A stretch of 64,000 nt of DNA, taken from Juglans regia (taxonomy: Eukaryota > Streptophyta > Magnoliopsida > Fagales > Juglandaceae). The notes under the pieces were generated by a model. The model saw only the letters and a program-made list of their open reading frames with translations, had not been told where the DNA came from and did not search any database. Each line of letters opens with the position of its first letter. Positions within the stretch are counted from its first letter, which is position 1. The stretch covers positions 11,728,681 through 11,792,680 of the forward strand of contig NC_049901.1 of the NCBI RefSeq assembly GCF_001411555.2, in the 5' to 3' direction. Of this stretch, positions 1-9,990 are shown in pieces. Position numbers and translations under genes: made by a program.

Positions 1-258
1 ACCTTATCACGATCACCTTACACCTAACCCTGCTGCGTACACATGCATAACGACAAATACCTTTTTCTGCCGACAATTTGCTATTGGCTTCTCCTCCAGA
101 AAGGCCACTATAGGCTATCAATCTGGCAATTATTATCTTCAATGGGTGGCATGTGATTGGCCATCGCAAATGGAAGAATTAAATAAACTAAATATATGCC
201 TTTGTGACGCATCTCTATTGTTAATTTCTCTCGTCATCAGCTCCTCATGACTTTCTTC
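1..258 (+). promoter_or_regulatory. RALF-type upstream region, promoter-only copy
   Basis: This stretch matches the region upstream of the intact RALF gene at 12468: the 'gacaatttgct' block, the 'gtgattggccatcgcaaa' block, and GTGACGCATCTC at 204-215, which holds a TGACG core of the kind bound by TGA-type bZIP factors. It ends near 258, where a minus-strand RALF 5' fragment begins, so no plus-strand coding sequence follows. It is best read as a promoter left behind by rearrangement. Any activity is unknown. Confidence 0.6.
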
Positions 259-395
259 AACATTGCAACATTTACAACAGCATTTACAACAGCAGCACTA
301 TGACAATATGCGTTAAGGAGAATCATGATCATTATCAGCAACATTGCTAGGCATGAAGTAGTTGTACTCCCTCCCTTAGGATTACACACCTCCAT
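259..395 (-). pseudogene. RALF-like copy 1, 5' fragment (signal peptide only)
   Basis: Read on the minus strand, an ATG at 395 opens MEVCNPKGGSTTTS followed by a hydrophobic signal-anchor-like run (LAMLLIMIMILLNAYC). This is nearly the same as the N-termini of the intact RALF-like genes at 12468 and 18074. After about 35 residues the homology stops in a small 'acatttacaacagc' duplication, and the rest of the propeptide and the cysteine domain are absent. The break joins it to a plus-strand copy of the same family's promoter. It is a dead fragment. Confidence 0.8.
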
Positions 396-402
396 TTCAT
401 TA

Positions 403-715
403 TTCCATAGGATATGTTTGAAATGATAATTTTGTAAATAGTAATAAGATAATTTATGAATAGTAGTGAGATAGTTTGAATTGAATATTTTTTAAGTTTT
501 AGGAAATGAGAGAAAAAAAAAATTGAATAAAAAATATTATACAGTTAACATATTGTTAGAATATAATTTAATAATATAATTTTTATTTTGAGATTTGAAA
601 AGGTTAAATTATTTTTTATTTAAAAATTTTAAAAAATTGTAATGATTAATTTTAAAAAATTATAATAATTAATTTAAAAATATTTATATTTAAAATTATA
701 TTTGAGAAAGGATAT
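403..715. repeat. AT-rich MITE in the RALF copy 1 5' UTR
   Basis: About 310 bp of very AT-rich sequence separates the coding fragment (ATG at 395) from the promoter-side leader 'gtggagaaggctag' (minus strand, about 735-760). In the intact genes this gap is only a few dozen bases. The same type of insert lies at the same place in RALF copy 5 (27650-27950). It matches the AT-rich family seen at 7000-7250, 13870-14110 and 20200-20420. No coding capacity. Confidence 0.6.
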
Positions 716-719
716 CAAA

Positions 720-853
720 TCAGAATTTCGGTAACAGATCTGCCTCTAGCCTTCTCCACTCACTTACAGTACACACTGTGTACATGGAGAGTATAAATAA
801 AGTTGAATAAAGAAGAAAGTATATATATAGTCGAATAAAGAAGAAAAGTGGAT
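720..853 (-). promoter_or_regulatory. Core promoter and leader of RALF copy 1 (proximal half)
   Basis: On the minus strand this reads as the RALF core promoter: 'ctttcttctttattc', a TATATATA box (about 821-828), 'tactctccatgtacac' and the leader 'gtggagaaggctag'. The same order occurs upstream of 12468 and 27962. LINE-1 starts at 854, so the distal part of this promoter now lies 5.8 kb away at 6671-6800. There is a local duplication of the 'ttcttctttattc' piece. Confidence 0.7.
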
Positions 854-1238
854 ATGAGAAAACTTACAGGTGGAAACTAACTAAAGGGGCTTCTATGATT
901 CTCCTCTCTTTTCTCTCTAGAATAGAGGTGGAGCAAATTCGTGCTTGGCACGTGAGGCAGTTATAACAGAATTTGGAGTGGCTGGGTGGTGGTCCTAAGG
1001 GGGGAAAAGGTATCTGACAAGGCGGTCGTTGAAGGAAGGAAACGTAGCAGGTGGTACACTGAGTGGTACCGACGAGGAAAATGGCGTCGCCGCCCAATAT
1101 CGGGGTGGTTTGAAGGTGGTTTGTATCACATGCAGAAGGGTTCTCTCCTACACTGCGGTGACCAATCTTTGTAAAAAGCTTTACGGGGTTGGCTCTGTTA
1201 AAAAGTTTGGAAGAAAAGATTACGATAGTATATTGATA

Positions 1239-2483
1239 ATGGAAGAGATGGCAGGGAAATGGGAGAAGCTGAAGCTTACGGAGGAAGAGGACCAGGTTTT
1301 TGTTGTAGATGAATGTATCTCGAATGAAGTTGAAGACAAAGGTGGGAGGAGCCTTGTGGGGAAGGTACTGACTGAGAGGTCCATAGGAAAAGGAGTTCTG
1401 GAGGCTACCATGGCTAAGGTGTGGAGAATCTCCAGGCCTGCATCATTCCGAGAGGTAAGAACGAATGTTTTTGTTATTACCTTTGCAACAAGGGATGATA
1501 AACAGAAGATTTGGGATGGGAAACCTTGGTTATTTGACAACTCCCTAATTGTCATTAATCTGTTTGACAGGTTTATCCAACCAGCTGAACTGTCGTTTAC
1601 AGTAGAGAGATTTTGGGTACAACTTCATGACCTTCCACTTGCTTGTATGAACAAGGAATGTGGGAGACATATAGGGAGTGTGGCCGGGAAGGTTCTTGAT
1701 GTGGTCACTGGGGAGGATGGATGTGGATGGGGTCAGTACTTACGTGTTAGAGTGGAAGTGGATATAAGAAAGGTATTGGTAAGGGGAAGGGTGATTTCTG
1801 TGAAGGGGAAGAATGTGTGGATCCCCTTTAAATACGAAAAATTACCTAAAATCTGTTTTGATTGTGGGAAATTTTCTCATGATGGTAAGGAATGTGGTAA
1901 GAAGGAAGGAACCTCTATGCAAAAACAAGAGCAGTATGGTTTATGGCTTAGAGCAGCTCCTTATGGTAGGAAAAACGTGAGGCCTGGCTTTACTGGAAAA
2001 AATGGGGAAGATGACATAAATGAGCCTGTGCAAGTCCCAAGTGATGTAATGGGTGGAAATGATAGCAACATGGGTGGAACAGAATCCTCAATGGCTCCAA
2101 ATGATGTGGATAAAGGCAGTCAAGAGAACTCATTGCAAGATTCAAAGGAAGCAGAAGGGAATGATGGGGGAAAAGATTTAGAGGATGTAGTTGTTGCATC
2201 AGATATGAAAATTGGGGAAAAGGTGGATGGGGAAGGGTCTGTGGGTAGGAAGGAGTTAATTCCTCAGCATACAAAGGAAGGAGGAAGGTGGAGGAGGAAG
2301 GTAAGAGTAAATGATGGGTTTTATGAGGTGGCTGTAACTCAAGAAAAGCTAATAAGAGGAAGGAAGGGAAAAGGGATTGCTGCGATAGAAGGACCAAGAA
2401 AGAAGAGCAAAAAGGAAGGGAAATTTGAAAGTAATGCAATTGTATTGGTGGAGGCTGTAAAGCAGCCCCACCAACTACAATGA
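1239..2483 (+). CDS. LINE-1 ORF1, gag-like nucleic-acid-binding protein
   Basis: This encodes the ORF1 protein that packages LINE RNA. I chose the ATG at 1239 (MEEMAGKWEKLKLTEEEDQV), which resembles the usual start of DUF4283-type plant LINE ORF1 proteins; the frame stays open upstream to an ATG at 1029, which would add 70 residues of unlikely sequence. From 1239 it is 414 residues: a DUF4283-like region, then a CCHC-like zinc knuckle (CFDCGKFSHDGKEC, about 1855-1896), then a long acidic and basic low-complexity tail. Its stop overlaps the ORF2 start as ATGA (2480-2483), suggesting reinitiation. No internal breaks. Confidence 0.85.
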   Translation: MEEMAGKWEKLKLTEEEDQVFVVDECISNEVEDKGGRSLVGKVLTERSIGKGVLEATMAKVWRISRPASFREVRTNVFVITFATRDDKQKIWDGKPWLFDNSLIVINLFDRFIQPAELSFTVERFWVQLHDLPLACMNKECGRHIGSVAGKVLDVVTGEDGCGWGQYLRVRVEVDIRKVLVRGRVISVKGKNVWIPFKYEKLPKICFDCGKFSHDGKECGKKEGTSMQKQEQYGLWLRAAPYGRKNVRPGFTGKNGEDDINEPVQVPSDVMGGNDSNMGGTESSMAPNDVDKGSQENSLQDSKEAEGNDGGKDLEDVVVASDMKIGEKVDGEGSVGRKELIPQHTKEGGRWRRKVRVNDGFYEVAVTQEKLIRGRKGKGIAAIEGPRKKSKKEGKFESNAIVLVEAVKQPHQLQ

Positions 2484-5400
2484 AACTTCTAAGTTGGAAC
2501 TGCCGAGGGCTTGGGAACCCTCGGACAGTTCAGGATCTTTACTTTTTAGTAAAGGAAAAGAAGCCCCATTTAGTCTTCTTAATGGAGACAAAAATGCATA
2601 AAGGGAAATCTGATTGGTTGATGAAAAAAGTAGGGATGTCAAATTGTTTTGAGGTGGATGCAATAGGTAAAAGTGGAGGACTAATGTTGTTGTGGAACAA
2701 TGAGATGGTGGTTGACATTTATAATTTTTCTCAAAGGCATGTTAATTGCTGGATTCATGACATCACAGCTAAAGACAGGTGGTTATTCACTGGATTCTAT
2801 GGGCATCCAGAGGTGCAGAAAAGAAAGGAGGTATGGAGGATGCTAGCTTCATTCAAACCTGCTAAAGGTATACGTTGGTGTGTGGCAGGTGATTTCAATG
2901 AAATAACCACAAATGATGAGAAAGTAGGGGGGAGACAGAGGAGTGAAAATCAAATGGCAGTCTTTAGAGATGTTCTGGAAGAAAGTGAGTTGTATGACCT
3001 GGGATGGTGTGGGGATAAGTATACTTGGAGCAATAGGCATGCTGATGATACCTTTACCAAGGAACGCTTGGATAGAGTTGTGGTTAATTCTAATTGGTTG
3101 GATCTCTATTCTAATAATAAGGTAGAGGTCATGCCTGCAAGGTCCTCTGACCATAAACCTTTGTTGCTAGTTTTTGATAGCTTAAGGGGAGCTGGGGAAA
3201 AAAAGAAAAGATGGTTCAAATATGAAGCTGCTTGGGCTTTGGAAGAGGAATGTAGTAAAGTGATTGAAGCTGAATGGAGACAAGACAGTCATGAAGGTTC
3301 CTCATCTTCTATGATACAGAATCTGCTTACTAACTGTAGTTCAGCTTTAAGCAGGTGGAGTTACAAGATTGATGCAAATAGAATCAGGGAACTAAAGAGC
3401 AAGACTGAGTTTTTGAAAAGATTGCAAGCTGAGGAGGATAGAGAGAATATCACAGAAATTAAAAGAGTTCAGGAAGAGGTGGGTACCTTACTAGATCAAG
3501 AAGATATTAAGTGGAAACAAAGGGCTAAAAAGAATTGGTATAAGCTGGGAGATAGGAATACCAAATTCTTCCATGCATGTGCTAATCAAAGAAGGAAAAA
3601 GAACATGATTTTACAGATCAAAGACACTCATAACAGGCTCTTTAATGAACCTGCAACTGTGGAAATGGCTTTCCATAGTTATTTCAAGAGCCTTTTTACA
3701 ACATCCAACCCATCTGAGGAAGACATAGAGGTCTGTGTTCAGAACTTGTCAGCAAAAGTCACAGAGGAAATGAATGAGCATCTGTCCAGACCTTATACCA
3801 GAATTGAAGTAGAAGAGGCATTAAAAATGATGGGGCCTCTTAAGTCTCCTGGCCCTGATGGCTATGGTGCGTGCTTCTTCCAACAACATTGGAGTATTGT
3901 GGGTGATAAGGTGGTGGCAGCAGTTTTGGAGTCTTTAAATGGTGGTAATATCTCTCAGTCCTTAAACTATACCTATATTGCATTAATTCCTAAGACTAAT
4001 AGGCCTGTGCTGGTTAGTGAATTTAGACCAATAAGTCTATGTAATGTGGTGTACAAGCTTTGTTCTAAGGTTATTGCAAATAGGTTGAAATCTGTTCTAT
4101 CTGTTATAATATCTCCTAACCAGAGTGCTTTCCTTTCGGGAAGACTCATTTCTGATAATGTAATGTTAGCCTATGAAGTGTTACATACAATGAAAACAAG
4201 GCTGAAAGGCAAGCAAGGGAGCATGGCACTGAAGATGGACATGTCGAAGGCTTATGATAGGATTGAATGGAAGTTCCTAGAAGCTGTCTTGAGGAGACTA
4301 GGCTTTAATCAGCAATGGATTAAGCTTGTGATGAGTTGTGTGAGCTCAGTGAACTACTCTGTGCTAGTGAATGGGAAACCAGGGAGGAAGGTGATACCAT
4401 CAAGGGGTTTAAGGCAGGGAGACCCAATTTCTCCCTACCTCTTCATTCTTTGTGCTGAATGTCTCAGCTCTCTTTTGAATTCTGCTGATCAGAGGGGTAT
4501 TATCAAAGGGGTGGCAGTTGCTCGAGGTGGATTGAGAGTCAATCATCTGCTATTTGCAGATGATTGTGTTTTGTTTGGAAGAGCTAATGAGGAGGAGTGG
4601 AAACAATGGTGCAGTATTCTAAAAATGTATGAGGTTGCTTCAGGCCAGTTTCTGAACAAGGAAAAATCATCCTTATTTTTTAGTACAAACACCTCTGCAA
4701 CAGAAAGAAGAAAGATAAGTATTGTAGCAGGTGGGGTGGTTTGTGGATCGTATGAAAAATACTTGGGCTTACCTACTATGGTGGGCAAGTCTAAATATAA
4801 TACTTTCAGAGGTGTTAAGGAGAAGGTGTGGAAGAAAATTGATAGCTGGAAAAACAGTTTTCTGTCTCAAGCTGGAAAAGAGGTTCTTATCAAAGCTGTG
4901 TTGCAAGCTATTCCCTCTTACACTTTGGGGGTTTTTAAACTGCCTGTTTCTTTGTGTAAGGAACTTAATTCCTTGTATGCTAGCTTCTGGTGGGGTCACA
5001 AAGGAAATGGAAAGAAATTGCATTGGTGGAATTGGGAAAGAATGGGGAGGCAGAAAGGTGAAGGGGGTATGGGATTTCGAGATATTGAAACTTTTAATGC
5101 TGCTATGCTTGCTAAACAAGGCTGGCGCCTCTTGACTAATCCTTTGTCTCTGGTTGCCAGAATTTATAAAGAGAAGTATTACAGAAATACAGAATTCTTA
5201 AGTGCTAAAATTGGGATCAATCCTTCATTTATTTGGAGAAGTGTTTTATCAGCAAGGTCTCTTCTGAAGGAGGGGTTACAGTGGAGAGTTGGTAATGGGA
5301 GCAAAGTTAAAATTTGGGGAGAGAAATGGCTACCAACTCCTGTGACTAAATGTATACAATCCCCAATAACGAGTCAATGGAAGGAAGAGAAGGTGAGCAA

Positions 5401-5746
5401 ACTGATTGATCCAATTACCAAGACATGGAAGGAAGGGCTTATCAGAAATTTATTTTCATATGAGGAGGCCTCTGTCATTCTCAAGATACCTTTGAGTAGG
5501 CTGGGCAGTGGTGATAAACAGTTTTGGGGTTGTACTAAGGAGGGAATCTTCACAGTGAGGAGTGCATATCATCTTGGCATGGAGAAAAAAAGAAGAACTC
5601 GAGGAGAGACATCAATGGTTGAAGGAAGTGCTGCTGTATGGAAACAAATGTGGAAATTGGAAGTGCCTGCAGTTGTTAAAATATTTCTCTGGAAAGCCTT
5701 GAATAATATTCTTCCTACAAATAGTAACCTTTTTAAGAAAAAATAG
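2480..5746 (+). CDS. LINE-1 ORF2, endonuclease and reverse transcriptase (5' part)
   Basis: This 1088-residue frame encodes target-primed reverse transcription enzymes. Residues 1-230 are an APE-type endonuclease: LSWNCRGLG near residue 4, a METK glutamate, VAGDFNEI near 136 and SDHKPLL near 222. The reverse transcriptase spans roughly 440-760, with KMDMSKAYDRIEW near 584 and the catalytic FADDCVLF near 691. Residues 1050-1088 begin a zf-RVT domain that is cut off by TAG at 5744-5746. The next stretch in the -1 frame continues the same zf-RVT domain, so this is one ORF split by a missing base or a frameshift site in the A-run. All visible catalytic motifs are present. Confidence 0.92.
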   Translation: MKLLSWNCRGLGNPRTVQDLYFLVKEKKPHLVFLMETKMHKGKSDWLMKKVGMSNCFEVDAIGKSGGLMLLWNNEMVVDIYNFSQRHVNCWIHDITAKDRWLFTGFYGHPEVQKRKEVWRMLASFKPAKGIRWCVAGDFNEITTNDEKVGGRQRSENQMAVFRDVLEESELYDLGWCGDKYTWSNRHADDTFTKERLDRVVVNSNWLDLYSNNKVEVMPARSSDHKPLLLVFDSLRGAGEKKKRWFKYEAAWALEEECSKVIEAEWRQDSHEGSSSSMIQNLLTNCSSALSRWSYKIDANRIRELKSKTEFLKRLQAEEDRENITEIKRVQEEVGTLLDQEDIKWKQRAKKNWYKLGDRNTKFFHACANQRRKKNMILQIKDTHNRLFNEPATVEMAFHSYFKSLFTTSNPSEEDIEVCVQNLSAKVTEEMNEHLSRPYTRIEVEEALKMMGPLKSPGPDGYGACFFQQHWSIVGDKVVAAVLESLNGGNISQSLNYTYIALIPKTNRPVLVSEFRPISLCNVVYKLCSKVIANRLKSVLSVIISPNQSAFLSGRLISDNVMLAYEVLHTMKTRLKGKQGSMALKMDMSKAYDRIEWKFLEAVLRRLGFNQQWIKLVMSCVSSVNYSVLVNGKPGRKVIPSRGLRQGDPISPYLFILCAECLSSLLNSADQRGIIKGVAVARGGLRVNHLLFADDCVLFGRANEEEWKQWCSILKMYEVASGQFLNKEKSSLFFSTNTSATERRKISIVAGGVVCGSYEKYLGLPTMVGKSKYNTFRGVKEKVWKKIDSWKNSFLSQAGKEVLIKAVLQAIPSYTLGVFKLPVSLCKELNSLYASFWWGHKGNGKKLHWWNWERMGRQKGEGGMGFRDIETFNAAMLAKQGWRLLTNPLSLVARIYKEKYYRNTEFLSAKIGINPSFIWRSVLSARSLLKEGLQWRVGNGSKVKIWGEKWLPTPVTKCIQSPITSQWKEEKVSKLIDPITKTWKEGLIRNLFSYEEASVILKIPLSRLGSGDKQFWGCTKEGIFTVRSAYHLGMEKKRRTRGETSMVEGSAAVWKQMWKLEVPAVVKIFLWKALNNILPTNSNLFKKK

Positions 5747-5749
5747 GTG

Positions 5750-6636
5750 ATTGTCCTTTATGCCCAATTTGTGGATCAGATGAGGAATCTGTTTTTCATA
5801 TATTATGGAGTTGTCCTTCAGCTGCTGATGTATGGGCAGAAAGTAATAGCCCTGTGAAGAAATGGGCAAATGAGGGAGTTGATTTCATGTCCCTTTGGAT
5901 TAAAATGATTAATGCTCTAAAAAAGGAAGATATTGAGTGGATGGCAGTGGTTATGCGAAGGATATGGCTAAGAAGGAATAGGCTTATCTTTGAGAACAAA
6001 TTTTACAGTCCTAAACAAGTCATCTTGATGGCTGGGGAGGGTCTGGAGGATTACAAAACAGCAAAGATGAGTACATTTGTATGTCAAGATGGTGGTGGAT
6101 CACATGGAGCACAGAAGAGATGGGAAAAACCTGGTACTAATGTGATTAAGGCTAATTGGGATGCAGCATTGGACTTAGAAAACCAGAGAATGGGAATGAG
6201 AATTGTGTTTAGAGATGAAGAAGGAGAGGTTCTGGCGTCTGTGTGTGATGTAAAACAGAATGTGTATGATCCTGCTCTAGCTGAGAGTTTGGCTTTATGG
6301 AGGGCAATAGAGATAAGCTCTGAACTGTCCTTTTCCTTCTCTGAACTTATGTTTGAAGGTGATGCAGCTAATATTATTCAAAGGATCAACAAAGCAGATG
6401 AAGACCAGTCATGGATGGGGCACATCATCAATGATATAAAGCACGTTCTTCAGCAAAAGGAGGGGTGGTCTGTATGCTATACTCCTAGAGAAGGGAATTC
6501 TGTTGCTCACTTATTGGCAAAACATGCATTACTATGTGGGGAAGAAAGAGTTTGGATCGAAGGGGGTCCCTTTGTAATATGCAATGAATTAGTAAAGGAT
6601 AAGATGTATTACTCTGAACTTGAGGAAGATATATAA
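5750..6636 (+). CDS. LINE-1 ORF2 3' part: zf-RVT end and RNase H
   Basis: This continues ORF2 in the -1 frame. Just after the break it encodes the cysteine-rich end of zf-RVT (CPLCPICG, then HILWSCPSA). From the first ATG at 5854 it is open for 260 residues. The C-terminal part is an RVT_3 RNase H-like domain: KANWDAALD, then AESLALWRAIE, FEGDAANII and REGNSVAHLLAKHA, giving the expected D-E-D-(D/H) order. RNase H removes RNA template after first-strand synthesis. It lacks its own obvious start, so it probably depends on ORF2 being read through the A-tract. Confidence 0.85.
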
Positions 6637-6670
6637 AATATGATCGCATTTCAAAAAAAAAAAAAAAAAA

Positions 6671-6800
6671 GAAAAGTGGATGATGAGGAGATCAAGAATT
6701 ACGAGATGCGTCACTAAAGCAAAGATACACGTTTCACTTTCTAATTAGGTAGAGACCGACCTTGTCCACGTTCACTTTCTAATTAAGGTGAGACCTTACC
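6671..6800 (-). promoter_or_regulatory. Distal RALF copy 1 promoter, cut off by LINE-1
   Basis: On the minus strand this continues the RALF promoter interrupted at 853: GTGACGC (6709-6715) followed by 'atctcgtaattcttgatctcc', matching 12284-12320 upstream of the intact gene. The TGACG-type element is now about 5.9 kb from its TATA box. Confidence 0.7.
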
Positions 6801-7300
6801 CATGTGTACTTCTGACAAATGGGACCCGCTTGAATCCTTTATTAATGCCAAAAGAAAAAAACTATATTCTTAATTCTTTAACCTGTAATCACGTGATTAA
6901 AAAATATTTATGAATTTTATTTAGAAACAGTTTCCAAACCAATTTATTATTTACAAATTGGAACGAAACTTTCTTTTCAAATACAACGGAAAATTTGATT
7001 TGGAGTTGAATATTTCAAAATTCTATAAATAATAGTAAATAGTTTGATTTATGTTGTTTTATTTGAATTTTAAAAAAGGAGAGAAAAAAATTAAATAAAA
7101 ATATTTAAATATAATTTTGTTTTTAAATTTTAAAAAATTATATTGATTTTTATAATTATGCAAAAATGTTATATTTTGAAATTTTTTTATGGAGATACAA
7201 CGAAAAAAAATAGTAGATGGTAAAATAATACTAAAGAAAGTATAAGAAATCGAAAGGCACCCAAGCCGGACTCATGGTTTGGTAGAACCTATATATTTAT
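6740..7300. repeat. Inverted-duplicated RALF upstream arms and AT-rich MITE
   Basis: Two near-repeats of 'cgttcactttctaatta' and the block 'acttctgacaaatgggacc' occur here. The same blocks appear inverted or direct at 12010-12100, 14120-14360, 20540-20600 and 27000-27130. Downstream is AT-rich MITE-like sequence to about 7250. No gene seen. Confidence 0.5.
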
Positions 7301-8560
7301 GAGCAATGTTAGATATAGTCTCCATTTGAGGATTGCAATGTAAATTTAAGTTATTTTAACTTTAAAATTTTTTAAAATTATAAAATTATCTCTCTTAAAA
7401 TTAAATTTTCTCTCATTTAATAATGTACCTGCACGTGCAGTACCTACTTGAGGATTACAAATAAAATTTCTCTATATTTATTTATACACACTATATTTCA
7501 TTGTGCTGACCAAAATTCTTAGAATTTAGACCCATGATTGTTTTATGATTCTCGACTTCTCCTGCCGTTATTATCCTTCCCTCCATTATTATTTCTTTTC
7601 AGTATGATCATTCCTACCAAGCACGACCAAGTCATGGAGAATTAATTCCATAGAGATAAAATAAAATAATAATAATAAAATAAAATTCAAAACCTCTCAC
7701 AATTTTCTAAATCTTTTCAAACACCTAACGTTTTTTTATTTCAAATCTTTAACTTTTTGTTATATAATCATTATCTAACTATTAAAATTTTTACAAACTT
7801 CAAATCAAAATATATATAAAAATCAATACAACTTTTTTAAATTTTAAAATAAAAATTATACTTAAATAATTTTATAATAATTTTATTTAATTTTTACTAT
7901 TTTCTTTTTTAAAATTCAATAAAATATCACTTAAACTATTTATTATTATTCACGTATCATTTTACTATTTGATGATCAACCTACCTACCTCCTCCTTACC
8001 ATATATCTACATTCTGCTGACCAAAAATCTTATAATTTAGACCCATGATTGTTTTATGGTTCTCGGCTCCTCCTGCCATTATTATCCAGGCTTTATGCCA
8101 GTACGCAGTACTCTCCTTCCCTCCCTCCCTCCCTCCATTATTATTTCTCTTCAGTACCATCATTCCTACCAAAACATGACCAAGTCACGGAGAAATATTA
8201 ATTCCATAGAGATAAAAAAAAAAAAAATTTCAAAACCTCTCACAATTTTCTAGATCATCTCAATTACTACACTTTTCTATTTCACATCTTTATATTTTCT
8301 TATATAATCATTACAATTTTTATAAGCTTCAAAACAATATATATATATAAATAAATACAATTTTTTTAAAATTTTAAAATAAAAATTATATTTAGATAAT
8401 TTTTTTATTTTATAATTTTTTTATTCAATTTTTTTTAAAATTCAATAAAACATATTAACTTAAACTATTTTACTATTATTCACGTATCATTTTACTATTA
8501 TTCATAGAATTTTAAGATATTCCAAATGTTTAAGATATTCCAAATGTCCAAATCAAATTG
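7300..8560. repeat. Two copies of a flank module plus AT-rich tails
   Basis: A module of about 200 bp, running from 'ctgaccaaaattcttagaatttagacccatgattg' (quoted in two parts: 'ctgaccaaaattctta', 'tttagacccatgattg') through 'tcattcctaccaa' to 'catggagaattaattcc', appears at about 7500-7660 and 8012-8215. Further copies lie near 13690, 20070, 47220 and, after an interruption, 55304. Each is followed by AT-rich MITE-like sequence. It travels with the duplicated RALF blocks. No coding sequence. Confidence 0.55.
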
Positions 8561-8830
8561 TTCACACTGTAGCTTAAAGAAAGTTTGGTCCCAATTTGTA
8601 AAGAGATTGGTTTGGACACCACTGTTTTTATTTCCGTTTGTTCCGTCCGAAAATATACTATGCCGGAACAGAATTTGGCACGGCTTGGGCGGGTATTTCG
8701 TTCTAGGTTAATTTCCGGCCGTTTCGACTTGTTCCATTCTATTCCAGACAGATTTCGATATTTCGACTGAATTCCAGCCAATCTCAAAATTGTTTGCAGC
8801 TTTCTGCATGCAGAGCTCTTGAGTCTTAAG
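8560..8830. repeat. Unclassified transposon-like fragment
   Basis: A GC-richer island (with 'ttccgtttgttccgtccg', 'gtttcgacttgttccattc' and 'tatttcgactgaattcc') stands out from AT-rich surroundings. The repeated 'ttccg/ttccattc' wording resembles the ends of degraded DNA transposons. Open frames on both strands are short and unlike known proteins. Confidence 0.3.
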
Positions 8831-9990
8831 TTATGCTTGGGTAACACTCTATTATTATTTAATATTTTATTATTATTTTTCACATATTTTTTATTATTAT
8901 TTAATATTTTATCATTATATTTTTCTTATATTTTTATCTCTATTCACAATTCATTTGAAATTATTTAACTACCCAAAGGTAACTTTAAAGTAAAAATAAA
9001 ATATTGAATCCACTATCTATACATAGTCTTAGGTGTTATTTTAATACTGAATTGAGATGAGATGAGTTGGAGAGTTAGAAATTAAATAAAATACTATTAA
9101 AAAATTATTTATTAATATTATTATTTTTTTAACATTTAAAAAAATAAATTATTTATTATATTTTATATAAAAATTTAACAAATTTAGCCGATAATTTACT
9201 GTTGGCTCTTCCTCCGAAAACAAGATTTTATTATTATTATTTATGTGAAAATTTTAAAAAAATTATAATAATTAAATAAAATGCTATAAATTAGTTAAAG
9301 ATGGAGGCATCGACTCAGAGCAGGTTTGGGATATCAAACAAAACATAAAATTCTCATCTCATCTCATCTCATAATTATACCTTTTTCAAATTTCCATATA
9401 AAATATAATAAACAATTCAACTTTTTTAAATCCCAATACACCTTTTTCAAATCTCAAAATAATAATAATATTAAAACTTAATATTTTAAACTTCAAAACA
9501 AAACACAAAATTCTCATCTCACCTCCCAAACCTACCCTCATTATAAAGTATGTGGTCCTCGTACGTGTCTCCATCTTCATCTCAGACCACTCCCCTCTTG
9601 TAAAATATAAAGAAAATTGGTCAAAGTAACTTTCAATGAGTTTTGTATTTTTTTCTTTATTTTATATTTTACAACAGTAATTCTTTATATATAGAGAATT
9701 CACACTTTTAAAATATTTTTAATTATTTTTTTCTTATAATTATAAAAGTTAATATATAAAATAGAAAAAATAAATTTTAATAATATTATTTTAAAGGAAA
9801 ATGATAAGATTACTTTTTATTTATTATTAATTTACTTTTTTTTATAATTGATTTTTTTATAATTTTTTTATTTTATTTAATTGTTAAGAAAGTAATTATT
9901 AATAAAATTATATATTTTGTTAACAATTAAAGATATTAAAGAAATATTTAAAAAAATTATAAAAAATAAAAAATTTAAAATATAACATGA
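8830..9990. repeat. AT-rich MITE cluster
   Basis: This holds several AT-rich insertions. One begins near 9045 with 'gagatgagatgagttgg', and one ends near 9350-9370 with the complement 'ctcatctcatctcatctcat'. These are the ends of an abundant MITE type. A scrap of the RALF upstream block ('gttggctcttcctccgaaaacaagattt') sits at 9203-9230. No gene seen. Confidence 0.5.

Larger units (their letters stand above)
854..6670 (+). mobile_element. LINE-1: near-intact L1-type LINE with RNase H
   Basis: A non-LTR retrotransposon with ORF1 (gag-like), ORF2 (endonuclease, reverse transcriptase, RNase H) and a 3' A-run (about 6653-6670). It is flanked by an 11-bp direct repeat, gaaaagtggat, at 843-853 and 6671-6681; adjacent A's may extend it to 13 bp. 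Comparison with the other RALF promoters supports the empty site, because their sequence runs straight across this point. There are no LTRs. Only one reading-frame break was found, in an A-tract near 5736-5745, so the insertion looks young. Confidence 0.93.

Noticed and set aside
8530..8883. 117-codon minus-strand frame.
   Set aside because: No recognisable domain; lies in a transposon-like fragment with open frames on both strands.
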